Assembly: GCF_020271745.1 (NCBI RefSeq)
Contig: NZ_CP084296.1
Coordinates: 1,984,001-2,048,000 of the forward strand
Source of the DNA: Providencia alcalifaciens
GTDB taxonomy: Bacteria > Pseudomonadota > Gammaproteobacteria > Enterobacterales > Enterobacteriaceae
Length of the DNA: 64,000 nucleotides
Direction of reading: 5' to 3'
Below the pieces are notes generated by a model. It ran no database searches and had not been told where the DNA came from. It saw only the letters and a list, made by a program, of their open reading frames with translations. The translations under genes were made by a program, and so were the position numbers. Below, piece by piece: positions 51,480-63,985 of this stretch (its first letter is position 1; each line of letters opens with the position of its first letter).

Positions 51480-52197
51480 GCCGCGTTCCCGGGCGGCGGC
51501 GACGCTATGAGGCTATGTCGATGCCCATGTGCGCCGGCTGGAGGCGCTGCTGCTCGGAGCCGGTATCGTCAGGCGGATCGACGCGCCGAAGCCAATGGCG
51601 CATCCCGATGATCTGGTCAGCCGTGCCGCCGCGCATGGCAGCGCGGCCGAGCAGTCGAGGCCGGCGTTCGCGTCGCTTTCGGTCGATCTGAACGGAAACC
51701 GGAATCGGATCGGACGAGAAAGCGCGACCTGGCTGGGCCGGCTGGCTGATCCACGGCGAGACGCCGACCTTGCGCCAACCGGCTTCCGGGCAGCAAGTCC
51801 CTACGCAAGCCATGGACCAGCGCCGCGAAGCTCATATCGAACAGGGCGACGCCACCCTGCTGCCGGGACAGCCGCGTCTTCTGCGGCGCAGCTTCTCGCC
51901 ATACTCCTGCGGGAGGCTGCAGGTCGCCGGCGTCGGATCGGATATGGCTTTGGTAGGGCCTGCCGTTCCGCGCGCCGCCACGACTGGCGAGAGCGTCGGC
52001 GGCAAAGTTTACCGGAACACGTGCATCTGTCGAGGCGGCAAGTTCGCCGTATGGTCGAGAAATCCCATGAGATTCACGCTTGTCCCGTGGCGGCCGTCAT
52101 CGACCACCGCCAGCTCGGCCACGCACGGAGTTATGGGCATCGTGCAGGGCGGGTCGGTGTCGTGGCAGTTAGGGCGGCAGAGGGCTGGAGACGCTGA
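51480..52197 (+). pseudogene. Relaxase (DUF3363) fragment, indel-scarred copy
   Basis: Aligns base by base with 12118-12797 but carries dozens of small insertions, deletions and substitutions that break every frame. Compare GGCGACTATGAGGGC at the first copy with GGCGACGCTATGAGGC here. The downstream floR leader is also ruined (no MGNSKSADK frame, hairpin arms mismatched). Confidence 0.8.
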
Positions 52198-52434
52198 GTG
52201 CGCCCATGCCGCGTGCAGAAGCAAAAGATAATCGGATAAAATGTGGCAATTCATGTTCGGCAGCGTGGAGTAATCAGATGGGAAATTCCAGAGTCAGCGA
52301 ACCAAAAGTGAGCCACGCAACAACCGGTATTGTGCATTGCGAAGGCGCTCTCTGCTGGAAACTAGTCTCTCATCTTCTGATTGCGAGGCGAGCAGACGTC
52401 GCCGGTATTCGCTTAATCGAGGTTGATTCGTCGC
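52198..52434 (+). other. Damaged floR leader region
   Basis: Counterpart of 12798-13019. The leader ATG and ribosome site are recognisable (GTGGAGTAATCAGATGGG near 52265) but the frame continues differently, and the hairpin arms no longer pair. Normal sequence returns exactly at the floR ATG. Confidence 0.6.
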
Positions 52435-53706
52435 ATGACCACCACACGCCCCGCGTGGGCCTATACGCTGCCGGCAGCACTGCTGCTGATGGCTCCTTTC
52501 GACATCCTCGCTTCACTGGCGATGGATATTTATCTCCCTGTCGTTCCAGCGATGCCCGGCATCCTGAACACGACGCCCGCTATGATCCAACTCACGTTGA
52601 GCCTCTATATGGTGATGCTCGGCGTGGGCCAGGTGATTTTTGGTCCGCTCTCAGACAGAATCGGGCGACGGCCAATTCTACTTGCGGGCGCAACGGCTTT
52701 CGTCATTGCGTCTCTGGGAGCAGCTTGGTCTTCAACTGCACCGGCCTTTGTCGCTTTCCGTCTACTTCAAGCAGTGGGCGCGTCGGCCATGCTGGTGGCG
52801 ACGTTCGCGACGGTTCGCGACGTTTATGCCAACCGTCCTGAGGGTGTCGTCATCTACGGCCTTTTCAGTTCGATGCTGGCGTTCGTGCCTGCGCTCGGCC
52901 CTATCGCCGGAGCATTGATCGGCGAGTTCTTGGGATGGCAGGCGATATTCATTACTTTGGCTATACTGGCGATGCTCGCACTCCTAAATGCGGGTTTCAG
53001 GTGGCACGAAACCCGCCCTCTGGATCAAGTCAAGACGCGCCGATCTGTCTTGCCGATCTTCGCGAGTCCGGCTTTTTGGGTTTACACTGTCGGCTTTAGC
53101 GCCGGTATGGGCACCTTCTTCGTCTTCTTCTCGACGGCTCCCCGTGTGCTCATAGGCCAAGCGGAATATTCCGAGATCGGATTCAGCTTTGCCTTCGCCA
53201 CTGTCGCGCTTGTAATGATCGTGACAACCCGTTTCGCGAAGTCCTTTGTCGCCAGATGGGGCATCGCAGGATGCGTGGCGCGTGGGATGGCGTTGCTTGT
53301 TTGCGGAGCGGTCCTGTTGGGGATCGGCGAACTTTACGGCTCGCCGTCATTCCTCACCTTCATCCTACCGATGTGGGTTGTCGCGGTCGGTATTGTCTTC
53401 ACGGTGTCCGTTACCGCGAACGGCGCTTTGGCAGAGTTCGACGACATCGCGGGATCAGCGGTCGCGTTCTACTTCTGCATCCAAAGCCTGATAGTCAGTA
53501 TCGTCGGGACATTGGCGGTGACGCTGTTAAACGGCGATACAGCGTGGCCCGTGATTTGTTACGCCACGGCAATGGCAGTGCTGGTGTCGTTGGGGCTGGC
53601 GCTCCTTCGATCCCGTGATGCTGCCACCGAGAAGTCGCCAGTCGTCTACCGACGACTGGTAGCAGGCCCGCTCCGATGCGGCGCACTAACCATCGAAACC
53701 TCGTGA
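52435..53706 (+). CDS. floR: FloR exporter, C-terminally extended variant, full-length second copy
   Basis: Same 423-aa product as at 13020 with the same missing base at the stop. An in-frame ATG four codons upstream (52423) results from altered upstream sequence; the native start is 52435. Upstream control sequence is scarred in this copy. Confidence 0.93.
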   Translation: MTTTRPAWAYTLPAALLLMAPFDILASLAMDIYLPVVPAMPGILNTTPAMIQLTLSLYMVMLGVGQVIFGPLSDRIGRRPILLAGATAFVIASLGAAWSSTAPAFVAFRLLQAVGASAMLVATFATVRDVYANRPEGVVIYGLFSSMLAFVPALGPIAGALIGEFLGWQAIFITLAILAMLALLNAGFRWHETRPLDQVKTRRSVLPIFASPAFWVYTVGFSAGMGTFFVFFSTAPRVLIGQAEYSEIGFSFAFATVALVMIVTTRFAKSFVARWGIAGCVARGMALLVCGAVLLGIGELYGSPSFLTFILPMWVVAVGIVFTVSVTANGALAEFDDIAGSAVAFYFCIQSLIVSIVGTLAVTLLNGDTAWPVICYATAMAVLVSLGLALLRSRDAATEKSPVVYRRLVAGPLRCGALTIETS

Positions 53707-53981
53707 ATGTCGGTATCCTGTCTGGCAGGATACCGCTCATTTCCCTTGTTCAGTTCATCGCCGTCGCCGAGCATCTGAATTTTCGGCATGCGGCCAAGGC
53801 ACTTGGTATCAGCCAGTCGAGCGTCAGCGCGCGTGTGAAAGCGCTGGAGGATAACCTTGGTGTCCTGCTATTTGAGCGCCATGCGCGGGGCGTTCGGCTA
53901 ACAGACGCAGGCAGGCACTTCATGGAGCGTGTCACGGCGGGTGTCGATCAACTCGATCACGCAGTGAAGACCGCGGAGTGA
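53676..53981 (+). pseudogene. LysR-type N-terminal fragment, third copy
   Basis: As at 14261, overlapping the extended floR end. Confidence 0.9.
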
Positions 53982-55824
53982 CGGGCACTGGCTGGCAATG
54001 TCTAGCAACGGCAGGCATTTCGGCTGAGGGTAAAAGAACTTTCCGCTAAGCGATAGACTGTATGTAAACACAGTATTGCAAGGACGCGGAACATGCCTCA
54101 TGTGGCGGCCAGGACGGCCAGCCGGGATCGGGATACTGGTCGTTACCAGAGCCACCGACCCGAGCAAACCCTTCTCTATCAGATCGTTGACGAGTATTAC
54201 CCGGCATTCGCTGCGCTTATGGCAGAGCAGGGAAAGGAATTGCCGGGCTATGTGCAACGGGAATTTGAAGAATTTCTCCAATGCGGGCGGCTGGAGCATG
54301 GCTTTCTACGGGTTCGCTGCGAGTCTTGCCACGCCGAGCACCTGGTCGCTTTCAGCTGTAAGCGTCGCGGTTTCTGCCCGAGCTGTGGGGCGCGGCGGAT
54401 GGCCGAAAGTGCCGCCTTGCTGGTTGATGAAGTACTGCCTGAACAACCCATGCGTCAGTGGGTGTTGAGCTTCCCGTTTCAGCTGCGTTTCCTGTTTGCC
54501 AGCCGGCCCGAGATCATGGGGTGGGTGCTGGGCATCGTTTACCGCGTCATTGCCACGCACCTGGTCAAGAAAGCGGGCCATACCCACCAAGTGGCCAAGA
54601 CGGGCGCGGTCACCCTGATCCAGCGTTTTGGATCGGCGCTCAATCTGAATGTTCACTTCCACATGCTGTTTCTCGACGGTGTGTATGTCGAGCAATCCCA
54701 CGGCTCAGCGCGTTTCCGCTGGGTCAAGGCGCCGACCAGCCCAGAGCTCACCCAGCTGACGCACACCATCGCCCACCGGGTGGGTCGCTATCTGGAACGG
54801 CAAGGCCTGCTGGAACGGGATGTCGAAAACAGCTATCTGGCCTCGGATGCGGTGGATGACGACCCGATGACACCCCTGCTGGGGCACTCGATCACTTACC
54901 GTATCGCTGTCGGTTCACAGGCGGGGCGAAAGGTGTTCACTTTGCAAACTCTGCCGACCAGTGGTGATCCGTTCGGTGACGGGATTGGCAAGGTAGCCGG
55001 GTCCAGCCTGCACGCCGGCGTGGCGGCCAGGGCCGATGAACGCAAGAAGCTCGAACGGCTGTGCCGGTACATCAGCCGCCCGGCGGTATCCGAGAAGCGG
55101 CTGTCGTTAACACGAGGCGGCAACGTGCGCTACCAGCTCAAGACGCCGTACCGGGACGGCACCACGCACGTCATTTTCGAACCATTGGATTTCATTGCAA
55201 GGCTGGCCGCCCTGGTACCGAAGCCCAGAGTCAACCTAACCCGCTTCCACGGGGTGTTCGCACCCAACAGTCGGCACCGGGCGTTGGTCACGCCGGCAAA
55301 ACGGGGCAGGGGCAACAAGGTCAGGGTGGCTGATGAACCGGCAACACCAGCACAACGGCGAGCGTCGATGACATGGGCGCAACGGCTCAAGCGTGTTTTC
55401 AATATCGACATCGAGACCTGCAGCGGCTGCGGCGGCGCCATGAAAGTCATCGCCTGCATTGAAGACCCTATAGTGATCAAGCAGATCCTTGATCACCTGA
55501 AGCACAAAGCCGAAACCAGCGGGACCAGGGCGTTACCCGAAAGCCGGGCGCCACCGGCTGAGCTGCTCCTGGGTCTGTTTGACTGAGACGAGGCGGTAGC
55601 AGTACAATGATACCAATCAAAATGCTGCGCTCCACAGCGCCAGGCGTGGCAGGGATCCGCCGTGCTGGATTTGGCCGGAAAAGGAGCCGCTAGTGGGAAA
55701 GAGAGAGTAAATCAGCGCTGCATGGCGTCGCCGGACGGTTGCATCGCAGGGAGTGTCGAAAGAGTCAACTGCGGTCCAAAGCTGTTGGACTTGGGTGAAA
55801 AGGGCGTTTATTCTTCCTATACGT
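53978..55824 (+). mobile_element. ISCR2 copy 9, 3' tail scarred
   Basis: Gene and 5' side regular. From the transposase stop to about 55755 the tail has many indels compared with all other copies; the last ~65 bp to TATACGT are normal. Confidence 0.88.
54093..55586 (+). CDS. rcr2: ISCR2 transposase, copy 9
   Basis: 497 aa, unchanged; damage begins directly after its stop codon. Confidence 0.95.
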   Translation: MPHVAARTASRDRDTGRYQSHRPEQTLLYQIVDEYYPAFAALMAEQGKELPGYVQREFEEFLQCGRLEHGFLRVRCESCHAEHLVAFSCKRRGFCPSCGARRMAESAALLVDEVLPEQPMRQWVLSFPFQLRFLFASRPEIMGWVLGIVYRVIATHLVKKAGHTHQVAKTGAVTLIQRFGSALNLNVHFHMLFLDGVYVEQSHGSARFRWVKAPTSPELTQLTHTIAHRVGRYLERQGLLERDVENSYLASDAVDDDPMTPLLGHSITYRIAVGSQAGRKVFTLQTLPTSGDPFGDGIGKVAGSSLHAGVAARADERKKLERLCRYISRPAVSEKRLSLTRGGNVRYQLKTPYRDGTTHVIFEPLDFIARLAALVPKPRVNLTRFHGVFAPNSRHRALVTPAKRGRGNKVRVADEPATPAQRRASMTWAQRLKRVFNIDIETCSGCGGAMKVIACIEDPIVIKQILDHLKHKAETSGTRALPESRAPPAELLLGLFD

Positions 55825-55825
55825 T

Positions 55826-56005
55826 GTTCAGAATAACATTGTTCCGCCAACAATCAATTCGGTAGATATTGAACCTGAATATAGGGATATATTTAACTTG
55901 ACGTTACACCAATCACAACAACGGCAAGTGAATTACGCAATGAGTAATACTTTTGGTTTTGGCGGACACATTGCCACAAGTATTTTTAAAAAATATGCTG
56001 AATAG
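55826..56005 (+). pseudogene. fabF: FabF C-terminal remnant, fourth copy
   Basis: As at 24614. Confidence 0.7.
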
Positions 56006-56159
56006 AGAGTAGGTGCTAACTTCGGTTTGCTCGTGTTGGCGCTAAATCGAAAGTTCAAGTATCCCAACATGTTCCTTCGTATAGAAGTTAAAAGTTGGCA
56101 ATTATCGTAGAACAACCTACAGACAACACCAATATGTAACCGATAAATAATTACAAAAT

Positions 56160-57697
<1,538 letters not shown>

Positions 57698-57714
57698 AAC
57701 AGAAAGGCGAGGAA

Positions 57715-58575
57715 ATGAAAGAGAAAATAGTTAAAAAAAACGGAATAAGACTTTTTACCGAAAGTTTTGGATGTGAAAAAGATCCGGCAATACTCTTGAT
57801 TGCGGGAGCAACGGTATCCATGTTGTATTGGGATGCTGAATTTTGCCAGAAACTATCTGAAAAGGGATTTTTTGTTATTCGCTACGACAATAGGGACGTA
57901 GGAAAATCTACTAATTACGAACCGGGTTCAACCCCCTATGATATTGTTGACTTAACCCATGATGCTATTTCAATTTTGGACGGCTATAAAATAGTCAAAG
58001 CCAATTTTGTGGGAATTTCACTGGGCGGACTGATTTCTCAAATAGCATCAATAAAATATGCCGACAGGGTAAGTTCAATAACACTAATCTCATCAGGTCC
58101 TTGGGGCGACTCAGACCCCACAATTCCTGAAATGGATACGCGTATTTTAGATTTTCACGGAAAAGCTGAAACCGTAGATTGGACAAATGAAGACAGTGTG
58201 GCAAATTATTTAATTCAAGGTGCTGAATTGATGAGCGGCAGGAAACAATTTGACAAACAAAGAAGTGAAAAACTGATTAGAGCCGAATTTAAAAGAGCTA
58301 ATAACTATATAAGTATGTTCAATCATGCGGCACTGCAAGGTGGTGAAGAATACTGGAACAGATTGAGCGAAATCAATCAACCAACCTTAATTGTACACGG
58401 AACGGACGATAAAATATGGCATTTTAAGAATTCAGCAGTTTTACTTGAAAAGATAAACGGCTCAAAACTAATAACGCTTGATGGAACCGGACACGAACTA
58501 CATTTCGAAGATTGGAATAAAATTATTGATGGAATAACGCAACATACAACAAATAACAAAAGAATGAACAAATAG
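57715..58575 (+). CDS. estT: EstT-like macrolide esterase, fourth copy
   Basis: Same product as at 26503. Confidence 0.88.
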   Translation: MKEKIVKKNGIRLFTESFGCEKDPAILLIAGATVSMLYWDAEFCQKLSEKGFFVIRYDNRDVGKSTNYEPGSTPYDIVDLTHDAISILDGYKIVKANFVGISLGGLISQIASIKYADRVSSITLISSGPWGDSDPTIPEMDTRILDFHGKAETVDWTNEDSVANYLIQGAELMSGRKQFDKQRSEKLIRAEFKRANNYISMFNHAALQGGEEYWNRLSEINQPTLIVHGTDDKIWHFKNSAVLLEKINGSKLITLDGTGHELHFEDWNKIIDGITQHTTNNKRMNK

Positions 58576-58631
58576 GGTATTATGTATTTCCAAATCAACG
58601 GTTTAGAGATTGAAGCTAATATCAATGTGTT

Positions 58632-59108
58632 ATGACGCTCAAGCTGGTGGAGCCGCTGCGCGAGCTGTTTAAAGATGAGGTGCGCAAGATCGGTATGGAG
58701 TTAGGTCTGCCCTACGACATGGTTTACCGTCATCCCTTCCCTGGCCCTGGCTTGGGTGTGCGTATTCTTGGCGAAGTAAAAAAAGAATATGCCGACAGGT
58801 TGCGCTTGGCTGATGCCATCTTTATCGAAGAGCTGTATGCCGCTGACCTGTATCACAAAACCAGCCAAGCCTTCGCTGTATTCTTGCCAGTGAAGTCGGT
58901 TGGCGTAGTGGGCGATGCCCGCCGCTATGAGTATGTGGTGGCATTGCGCGCAGTAGAAACTATCGATTTTATGACAGCGCGCTGGGCACACTTGCCGTAT
59001 GAGTTTTTAGAAACGGTTTCTAGCCGCATCATTAATGAGATTCCCGGTATTTCGCGGGTAACCTACGATGTTTCCTCAAAGCCGCCGGCAACTATTGAGT
59101 GGGAGTGA
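58632..59108 (+). pseudogene. guaA: GuaA C-terminal fragment, fourth copy
   Basis: Same fragment and junction as at 27420. Confidence 0.92.
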
Positions 59109-60948
59109 CGGGCACTGGCTGGCAATGTCTAGCAACGGCAGGCATTTCGGCTGAGGGTAAAAGAACTTTCCGCTAAGCGATAGACTGTATGTAAACACAG
59201 TATTGCAAGGACGCGGAACATGCCTCATGTGGCGGCCAGGACGGCCAGCCGGGATCGGGATACTGGTCGTTACCAGAGCCACCGACCCGAGCAAACCCTT
59301 CTCTATCAGATCGTTGACGAGTATTACCCGGCATTCGCTGCGCTTATGGCAGAGCAGGGAAAGGAATTGCCGGGCTATGTGCAACGGGAATTTGAAGAAT
59401 TTCTCCAATGCGGGCGGCTGGAGCATGGCTTTCTACGGGTTCGCTGCGAGTCTTGCCACGCCGAGCACCTGGTCGCTTTCAGCTGTAAGCGTCGCGGTTT
59501 CTGCCCGAGCTGTGGGGCGCGGCGGATGGCCGAAAGTGCCGCCTTGCTGGTTGATGAAGTACTGCCTGAACAACCCATGCGTCAGTGGGTGTTGAGCTTC
59601 CCGTTTCAGCTGCGTTTCCTGTTTGCCAGCCGGCCCGAGATCATGGGGTGGGTGCTGGGCATCGTTTACCGCGTCATTGCCACGCACCTGGTCAAGAAAG
59701 CGGGCCATACCCACCAAGTGGCCAAGACGGGCGCGGTCACCCTGATCCAGCGTTTTGGATCGGCGCTCAATCTGAATGTTCACTTCCACATGCTGTTTCT
59801 CGACGGTGTGTATGTCGAGCAATCCCACGGCTCAGCGCGTTTCCGCTGGGTCAAGGCGCCGACCAGCCCAGAGCTCACCCAGCTGACGCACACCATCGCC
59901 CACCGGGTGGGTCGCTATCTGGAACGGCAAGGCCTGCTGGAACGGGATGTCGAAAACAGCTATCTGGCCTCGGATGCGGTGGATGACGACCCGATGACAC
60001 CCCTGCTGGGGCACTCGATCACTTACCGTATCGCTGTCGGTTCACAGGCGGGGCGAAAGGTGTTCACTTTGCAAACTCTGCCGACCAGTGGTGATCCGTT
60101 CGGTGACGGGATTGGCAAGGTAGCCGGGTCCAGCCTGCACGCCGGCGTGGCGGCCAGGGCCGATGAACGCAAGAAGCTCGAACGGCTGTGCCGGTACATC
60201 AGCCGCCCGGCGGTATCCGAGAAGCGGCTGTCGTTAACACGAGGCGGCAACGTGCGCTACCAGCTCAAGACGCCGTACCGGGACGGCACCACGCACGTCA
60301 TTTTCGAACCATTGGATTTCATTGCAAGGCTGGCCGCCCTGGTACCGAAGCCCAGAGTCAACCTAACCCGCTTCCACGGGGTGTTCGCACCCAACAGTCG
60401 GCACCGGGCGTTGGTCACGCCGGCAAAACGGGGCAGGGGCAACAAGGTCAGGGTGGCTGATGAACCGGCAACACCAGCACAACGGCGAGCGTCGATGACA
60501 TGGGCGCAACGGCTCAAGCGTGTTTTCAATATCGACATCGAGACCTGCAGCGGCTGCGGCGGCGCCATGAAAGTCATCGCCTGCATTGAAGACCCTATAG
60601 TGATCAAGCAGATCCTTGATCACCTGAAGCACAAAGCCGAAACCAGCGGGACCAGGGCGTTACCCGAAAGCCGGGCGCCACCGGCTGAGCTGCTCCTGGG
60701 TCTGTTTGACTGACGAGCCTGAAGGCCAACGATACCAATCAAAATGCTGCGTTCACAGCGCCGCGGCAGGGATCCGCCGTGCTGGTTGTCGGAAAAGGAG
60801 CCGCTAGTGGGAAAGAGGAGGGTAAATTTTCAGCGTTGCTGGCTCCCCGTCAGCCGGATTGGGTTGCATCGCAGGGGTGTCGAAAGAGTCAACTGCGGTC
60901 CAAAGCTGTTGGACTTGGGTGAAAAGGGCGTTTATTCTTCCTATACGT
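59105..60948 (+). mobile_element. ISCR2 copy 10
   Basis: Regular 1,844-bp copy leading into the third low-GC block. Confidence 0.92.
59220..60713 (+). CDS. rcr2: ISCR2 transposase, copy 10
   Basis: 497 aa, unchanged. Confidence 0.95.
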   Translation: MPHVAARTASRDRDTGRYQSHRPEQTLLYQIVDEYYPAFAALMAEQGKELPGYVQREFEEFLQCGRLEHGFLRVRCESCHAEHLVAFSCKRRGFCPSCGARRMAESAALLVDEVLPEQPMRQWVLSFPFQLRFLFASRPEIMGWVLGIVYRVIATHLVKKAGHTHQVAKTGAVTLIQRFGSALNLNVHFHMLFLDGVYVEQSHGSARFRWVKAPTSPELTQLTHTIAHRVGRYLERQGLLERDVENSYLASDAVDDDPMTPLLGHSITYRIAVGSQAGRKVFTLQTLPTSGDPFGDGIGKVAGSSLHAGVAARADERKKLERLCRYISRPAVSEKRLSLTRGGNVRYQLKTPYRDGTTHVIFEPLDFIARLAALVPKPRVNLTRFHGVFAPNSRHRALVTPAKRGRGNKVRVADEPATPAQRRASMTWAQRLKRVFNIDIETCSGCGGAMKVIACIEDPIVIKQILDHLKHKAETSGTRALPESRAPPAELLLGLFD

Positions 60949-60964
60949 CAATCAAGGAGGTTTT

Positions 60965-62587
60965 ATGTCCAAATTTTTGCAGCTTAATCAGTTGTCTTAT
61001 GGTTTGCCAAATGGCAACGCAGTTTTTTCAGACTTAACTTATACATTCTCTCAGCCAATCACAGCTTTGATTGGGCGAAATGGCGTTGGCAAAAGCTTAT
61101 TGGCACAAATCATGGCGGGGCGATTATTGCCAACGGAAGGCTCATGTATCAATAGTGATTTAGTTTATTACTTATCACAAAAAGCCCATGAAAAAAGCGC
61201 TGAAACCATTGCTGAAGCATTGGGAATTCAATATATATTGAATTCATTGCAACGCATCGAAAATGGTAGTGTTGATCCTGATGATTTTGAAACTGTGGGT
61301 TCGCGTTGGTGCATTCAGGATGAGGCTCTGAATTTATTGGCTGATCTGTCTTTATCCCATGTTTCGTTAGCAACTGCTATGCAGCAATTAAGCGGTGGTG
61401 AGCAAATGCGTATTCGCATTGCGGCTGCTTTTTTATCACAAGCGCAGATTTTGATTCTAGATGAACCTAGCAACCATTTGGATTATCACTATAAACAAGT
61501 TTTATGGTCGATGATTCAATCATGGCAAGGGCAGGTGGTCATTATCACCCATGATCGTTATTTGTTGAACCGAGTGAGCGCCATTGTGGAATTATCTGCT
61601 AAAGGCTTAACAGCATACAGCGGTGCTTATCAAGATTATATTGAGCAAAGGGATGCCGAATTAGCTTCTGCTATTCAGCAGTTGAATGCGGTGAAACAGA
61701 CAGAGAAAAAGCGCTTGGCAGTTGCACAGCAACAATTAGAACGACAAGCGAAACGATCCTCTCAAGCCAATAAACAACGTGGTGAGCAAAATCAAGCGAA
61801 GATATTGCTAGATCGTCAAAAGAATCGCAGTGAATTAAGTTCAGGCAAAGCCAAACAACAAAGAGATCAGATTGCTGAACAAGGCAAGCTAGCCATTCAA
61901 TCTGCAAAAGATCGTCTAGATCAGCAAGAAACAGTTGTGTTACATGGTTATGATGTGGACGCTTTTGTGCCAAAAGTATTGGCAGAATTGAATCAGCTTA
62001 CATTGCCACATTTATCTGAGCATTTGCGAGAATTTCATGGGCAGATTGAAAAAGGCGATCGCATTGCTATTGTGGGCAAAAATGGCAGTGGCAAATCTGT
62101 ATTACTGAAAACATTGGCAGGGTTGGTTTCACCCTTACAAGGCGAAGTGAAGCATCATGTGAATTTTGCTTATTTGGATCAGCAATTGTCTTCATTGGAT
62201 TTATCACAATCTATTTTGGATCAAATTTCAGATGGGCAAACTAAAGAAAAAATTACAGATTTAAGAATGCAATTGGCACAATTGGGTTTGGATAATACAG
62301 TGATTAATCAACCCATGAATGCTTTAAGTGGCGGAGAGCAATTGAAAGCTGCTTTGATTCTGTCTTTATATCAAAAAGAACCTGCACAATTATTGTTATT
62401 GGATGAGCCCAATAACCATTTGGATTTGCCATCATTACAAGCATTGGAGCAATTATTGCAGAGTTATCGAGGTGCTTTGGTGATTGTTGCACATGACCAA
62501 GAGTTTTTAGCGAATATTGGTATTACCAAATATTTAGTGGCGACTGAAAGTGGTTGGCAGTGGCAGGAAAAATTCCCAGCCATGTAA
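60965..62587 (+). CDS. ABC-F family ATPase, third copy, intact
   Basis: Same 540-aa product as at 39238; the critical A-run has five A, as in the second copy. Confidence 0.88.
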   Translation: MSKFLQLNQLSYGLPNGNAVFSDLTYTFSQPITALIGRNGVGKSLLAQIMAGRLLPTEGSCINSDLVYYLSQKAHEKSAETIAEALGIQYILNSLQRIENGSVDPDDFETVGSRWCIQDEALNLLADLSLSHVSLATAMQQLSGGEQMRIRIAAAFLSQAQILILDEPSNHLDYHYKQVLWSMIQSWQGQVVIITHDRYLLNRVSAIVELSAKGLTAYSGAYQDYIEQRDAELASAIQQLNAVKQTEKKRLAVAQQQLERQAKRSSQANKQRGEQNQAKILLDRQKNRSELSSGKAKQQRDQIAEQGKLAIQSAKDRLDQQETVVLHGYDVDAFVPKVLAELNQLTLPHLSEHLREFHGQIEKGDRIAIVGKNGSGKSVLLKTLAGLVSPLQGEVKHHVNFAYLDQQLSSLDLSQSILDQISDGQTKEKITDLRMQLAQLGLDNTVINQPMNALSGGEQLKAALILSLYQKEPAQLLLLDEPNNHLDLPSLQALEQLLQSYRGALVIVAHDQEFLANIGITKYLVATESGWQWQEKFPAM

Positions 62588-62611
62588 TGGACAATGCAAT
62601 AGGTTTAAGCT

Positions 62612-62636
62612 CTATCCCTCCTACTGAGAGGGATAG
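62612..62636. terminator. Terminator between ABC-F and acetyltransferase, third copy
   Basis: Same stem as at 19133. Confidence 0.7.
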
Positions 62637-62657
62637 TTTCATTGATAATAACAATAA

Positions 62658-63287
62658 TTAAAATGGATAATTTTTCTCAGCTTCAATCAATGCTTCAATA
62701 TTATTTTGCGTTAAGAATGGGCGAAGTACCTGAAATTTCTCAGGTGCCCAATCATAAATATGCAATGCTAATAATTGTTGAATGATTTCTGGTGGAAATC
62801 TATATTTCATTAATTGCGCAGGTGATCCACCCACAATGGCATAAGGCTCGACATCTTTTGTCACAATGCTGCCTGCAGCAATGATTGCACCTTCACCAAT
62901 TGTAATACCAGGCATAATCATCGCTCGCATGCCTATCCAATCGCCATCGTGAATATGTGTATCACCTTTGCTTTGATAAGCTTCTTCGATTGTTTCCATA
63001 AAAGGATATAAGCTGAACCAATCAGCGCGATGTGTATGATTGCCGCCCATAAGAATCACAGCTTCTGCACCAATGCAGACATAATCACCAATGTATAGCT
63101 GATCAATATGCCATAAAGGCTCCCACTTTAAGCTTTCTTCATCGCCATATAAATAGCGCACAACAGAAGCTTCAAAGCCTTGATCCCAGCAATCGCTGTA
63201 ATAGCTATGTTGACCTTTAATGATAATGTTTGAGTTTTTAACAGTTTCGTGGAGATATTCCACTTTTGACCAATGTTTTTTTTCCAT
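62658..63287 (-). CDS. CatB-type xenobiotic acetyltransferase, third copy
   Basis: Same product as at 19179. Confidence 0.85.
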   Translation of the reverse strand: MEKKHWSKVEYLHETVKNSNIIIKGQHSYYSDCWDQGFEASVVRYLYGDEESLKWEPLWHIDQLYIGDYVCIGAEAVILMGGNHTHRADWFSLYPFMETIEEAYQSKGDTHIHDGDWIGMRAMIMPGITIGEGAIIAAGSIVTKDVEPYAIVGGSPAQLMKYRFPPEIIQQLLALHIYDWAPEKFQVLRPFLTQNNIEALIEAEKNYPF

Positions 63288-63444
63288 GACAAAGCTCCAA
63301 ATAAAATGGCAAATACATGGAATGTTTTATCGATTCGATGCACTACATTCCAAGTGCATCAACCACGAGCGATTCTCGGCTTTTTCAGTAAAGGATTATT
63401 GATCATTGAGACATTATAAGTATTTATCAAGCTAACTCAAATTT

Positions 63445-63497
63445 ATAGTTAACCAGTTGACAATAATTTAAATCAAGAATATAGTTAACTGGTAAAC
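63445..63497 (+). promoter_or_regulatory. marR promoter and operator, third copy
   Basis: TTGACA at 63457 and TATAGT at 63480 with the paired boxes. Confidence 0.75.
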
Positions 63498-63515
63498 AAA
63501 GTTAGGGCGATAATT

Positions 63516-63965
63516 ATGGCAACACAAACAGAAAAAATGTATCGAGCTTTAGTAAAGTTAACGCATGCACAGGAAATTCATCGAGAAAAAAAGCGTGAAA
63601 CTTTATTGAAGGATTTAGGCAATTACACATTGACACAATTGCATATCTTGAGCTGTATTCAGCAGCATGATGCTGTGAATAATAAAGTGCTCAGCGATGC
63701 TTTGGCATTAACAAAAGCAGCAGTTTCAAAGGCTGTGAATAAATTATTGAAGGATGAATTGATCACAACATATCAAGTTGAGGATAACCAAAAGTCGATC
63801 TTTTATCAGTTAACGAAAGAAGGTGAGCATATTGCTGATATTCATCATGTATTGCATGAGCAAGCCAAAGCAAATTACTTGAATTTCTTAGCAACAATGG
63901 ATGATGAAACATTGGCTAAAGCCCAGCTGTTCTTGGAAGCTTTAACAAATTACTTAGAAGAATAA
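63516..63965 (+). CDS. MarR-family repressor, third copy
   Basis: Same product as at 20039. Confidence 0.9.
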   Translation: MATQTEKMYRALVKLTHAQEIHREKKRETLLKDLGNYTLTQLHILSCIQQHDAVNNKVLSDALALTKAAVSKAVNKLLKDELITTYQVEDNQKSIFYQLTKEGEHIADIHHVLHEQAKANYLNFLATMDDETLAKAQLFLEALTNYLEE

Positions 63966-63985
63966 TGAAAAAAGGAGATCAAAAC

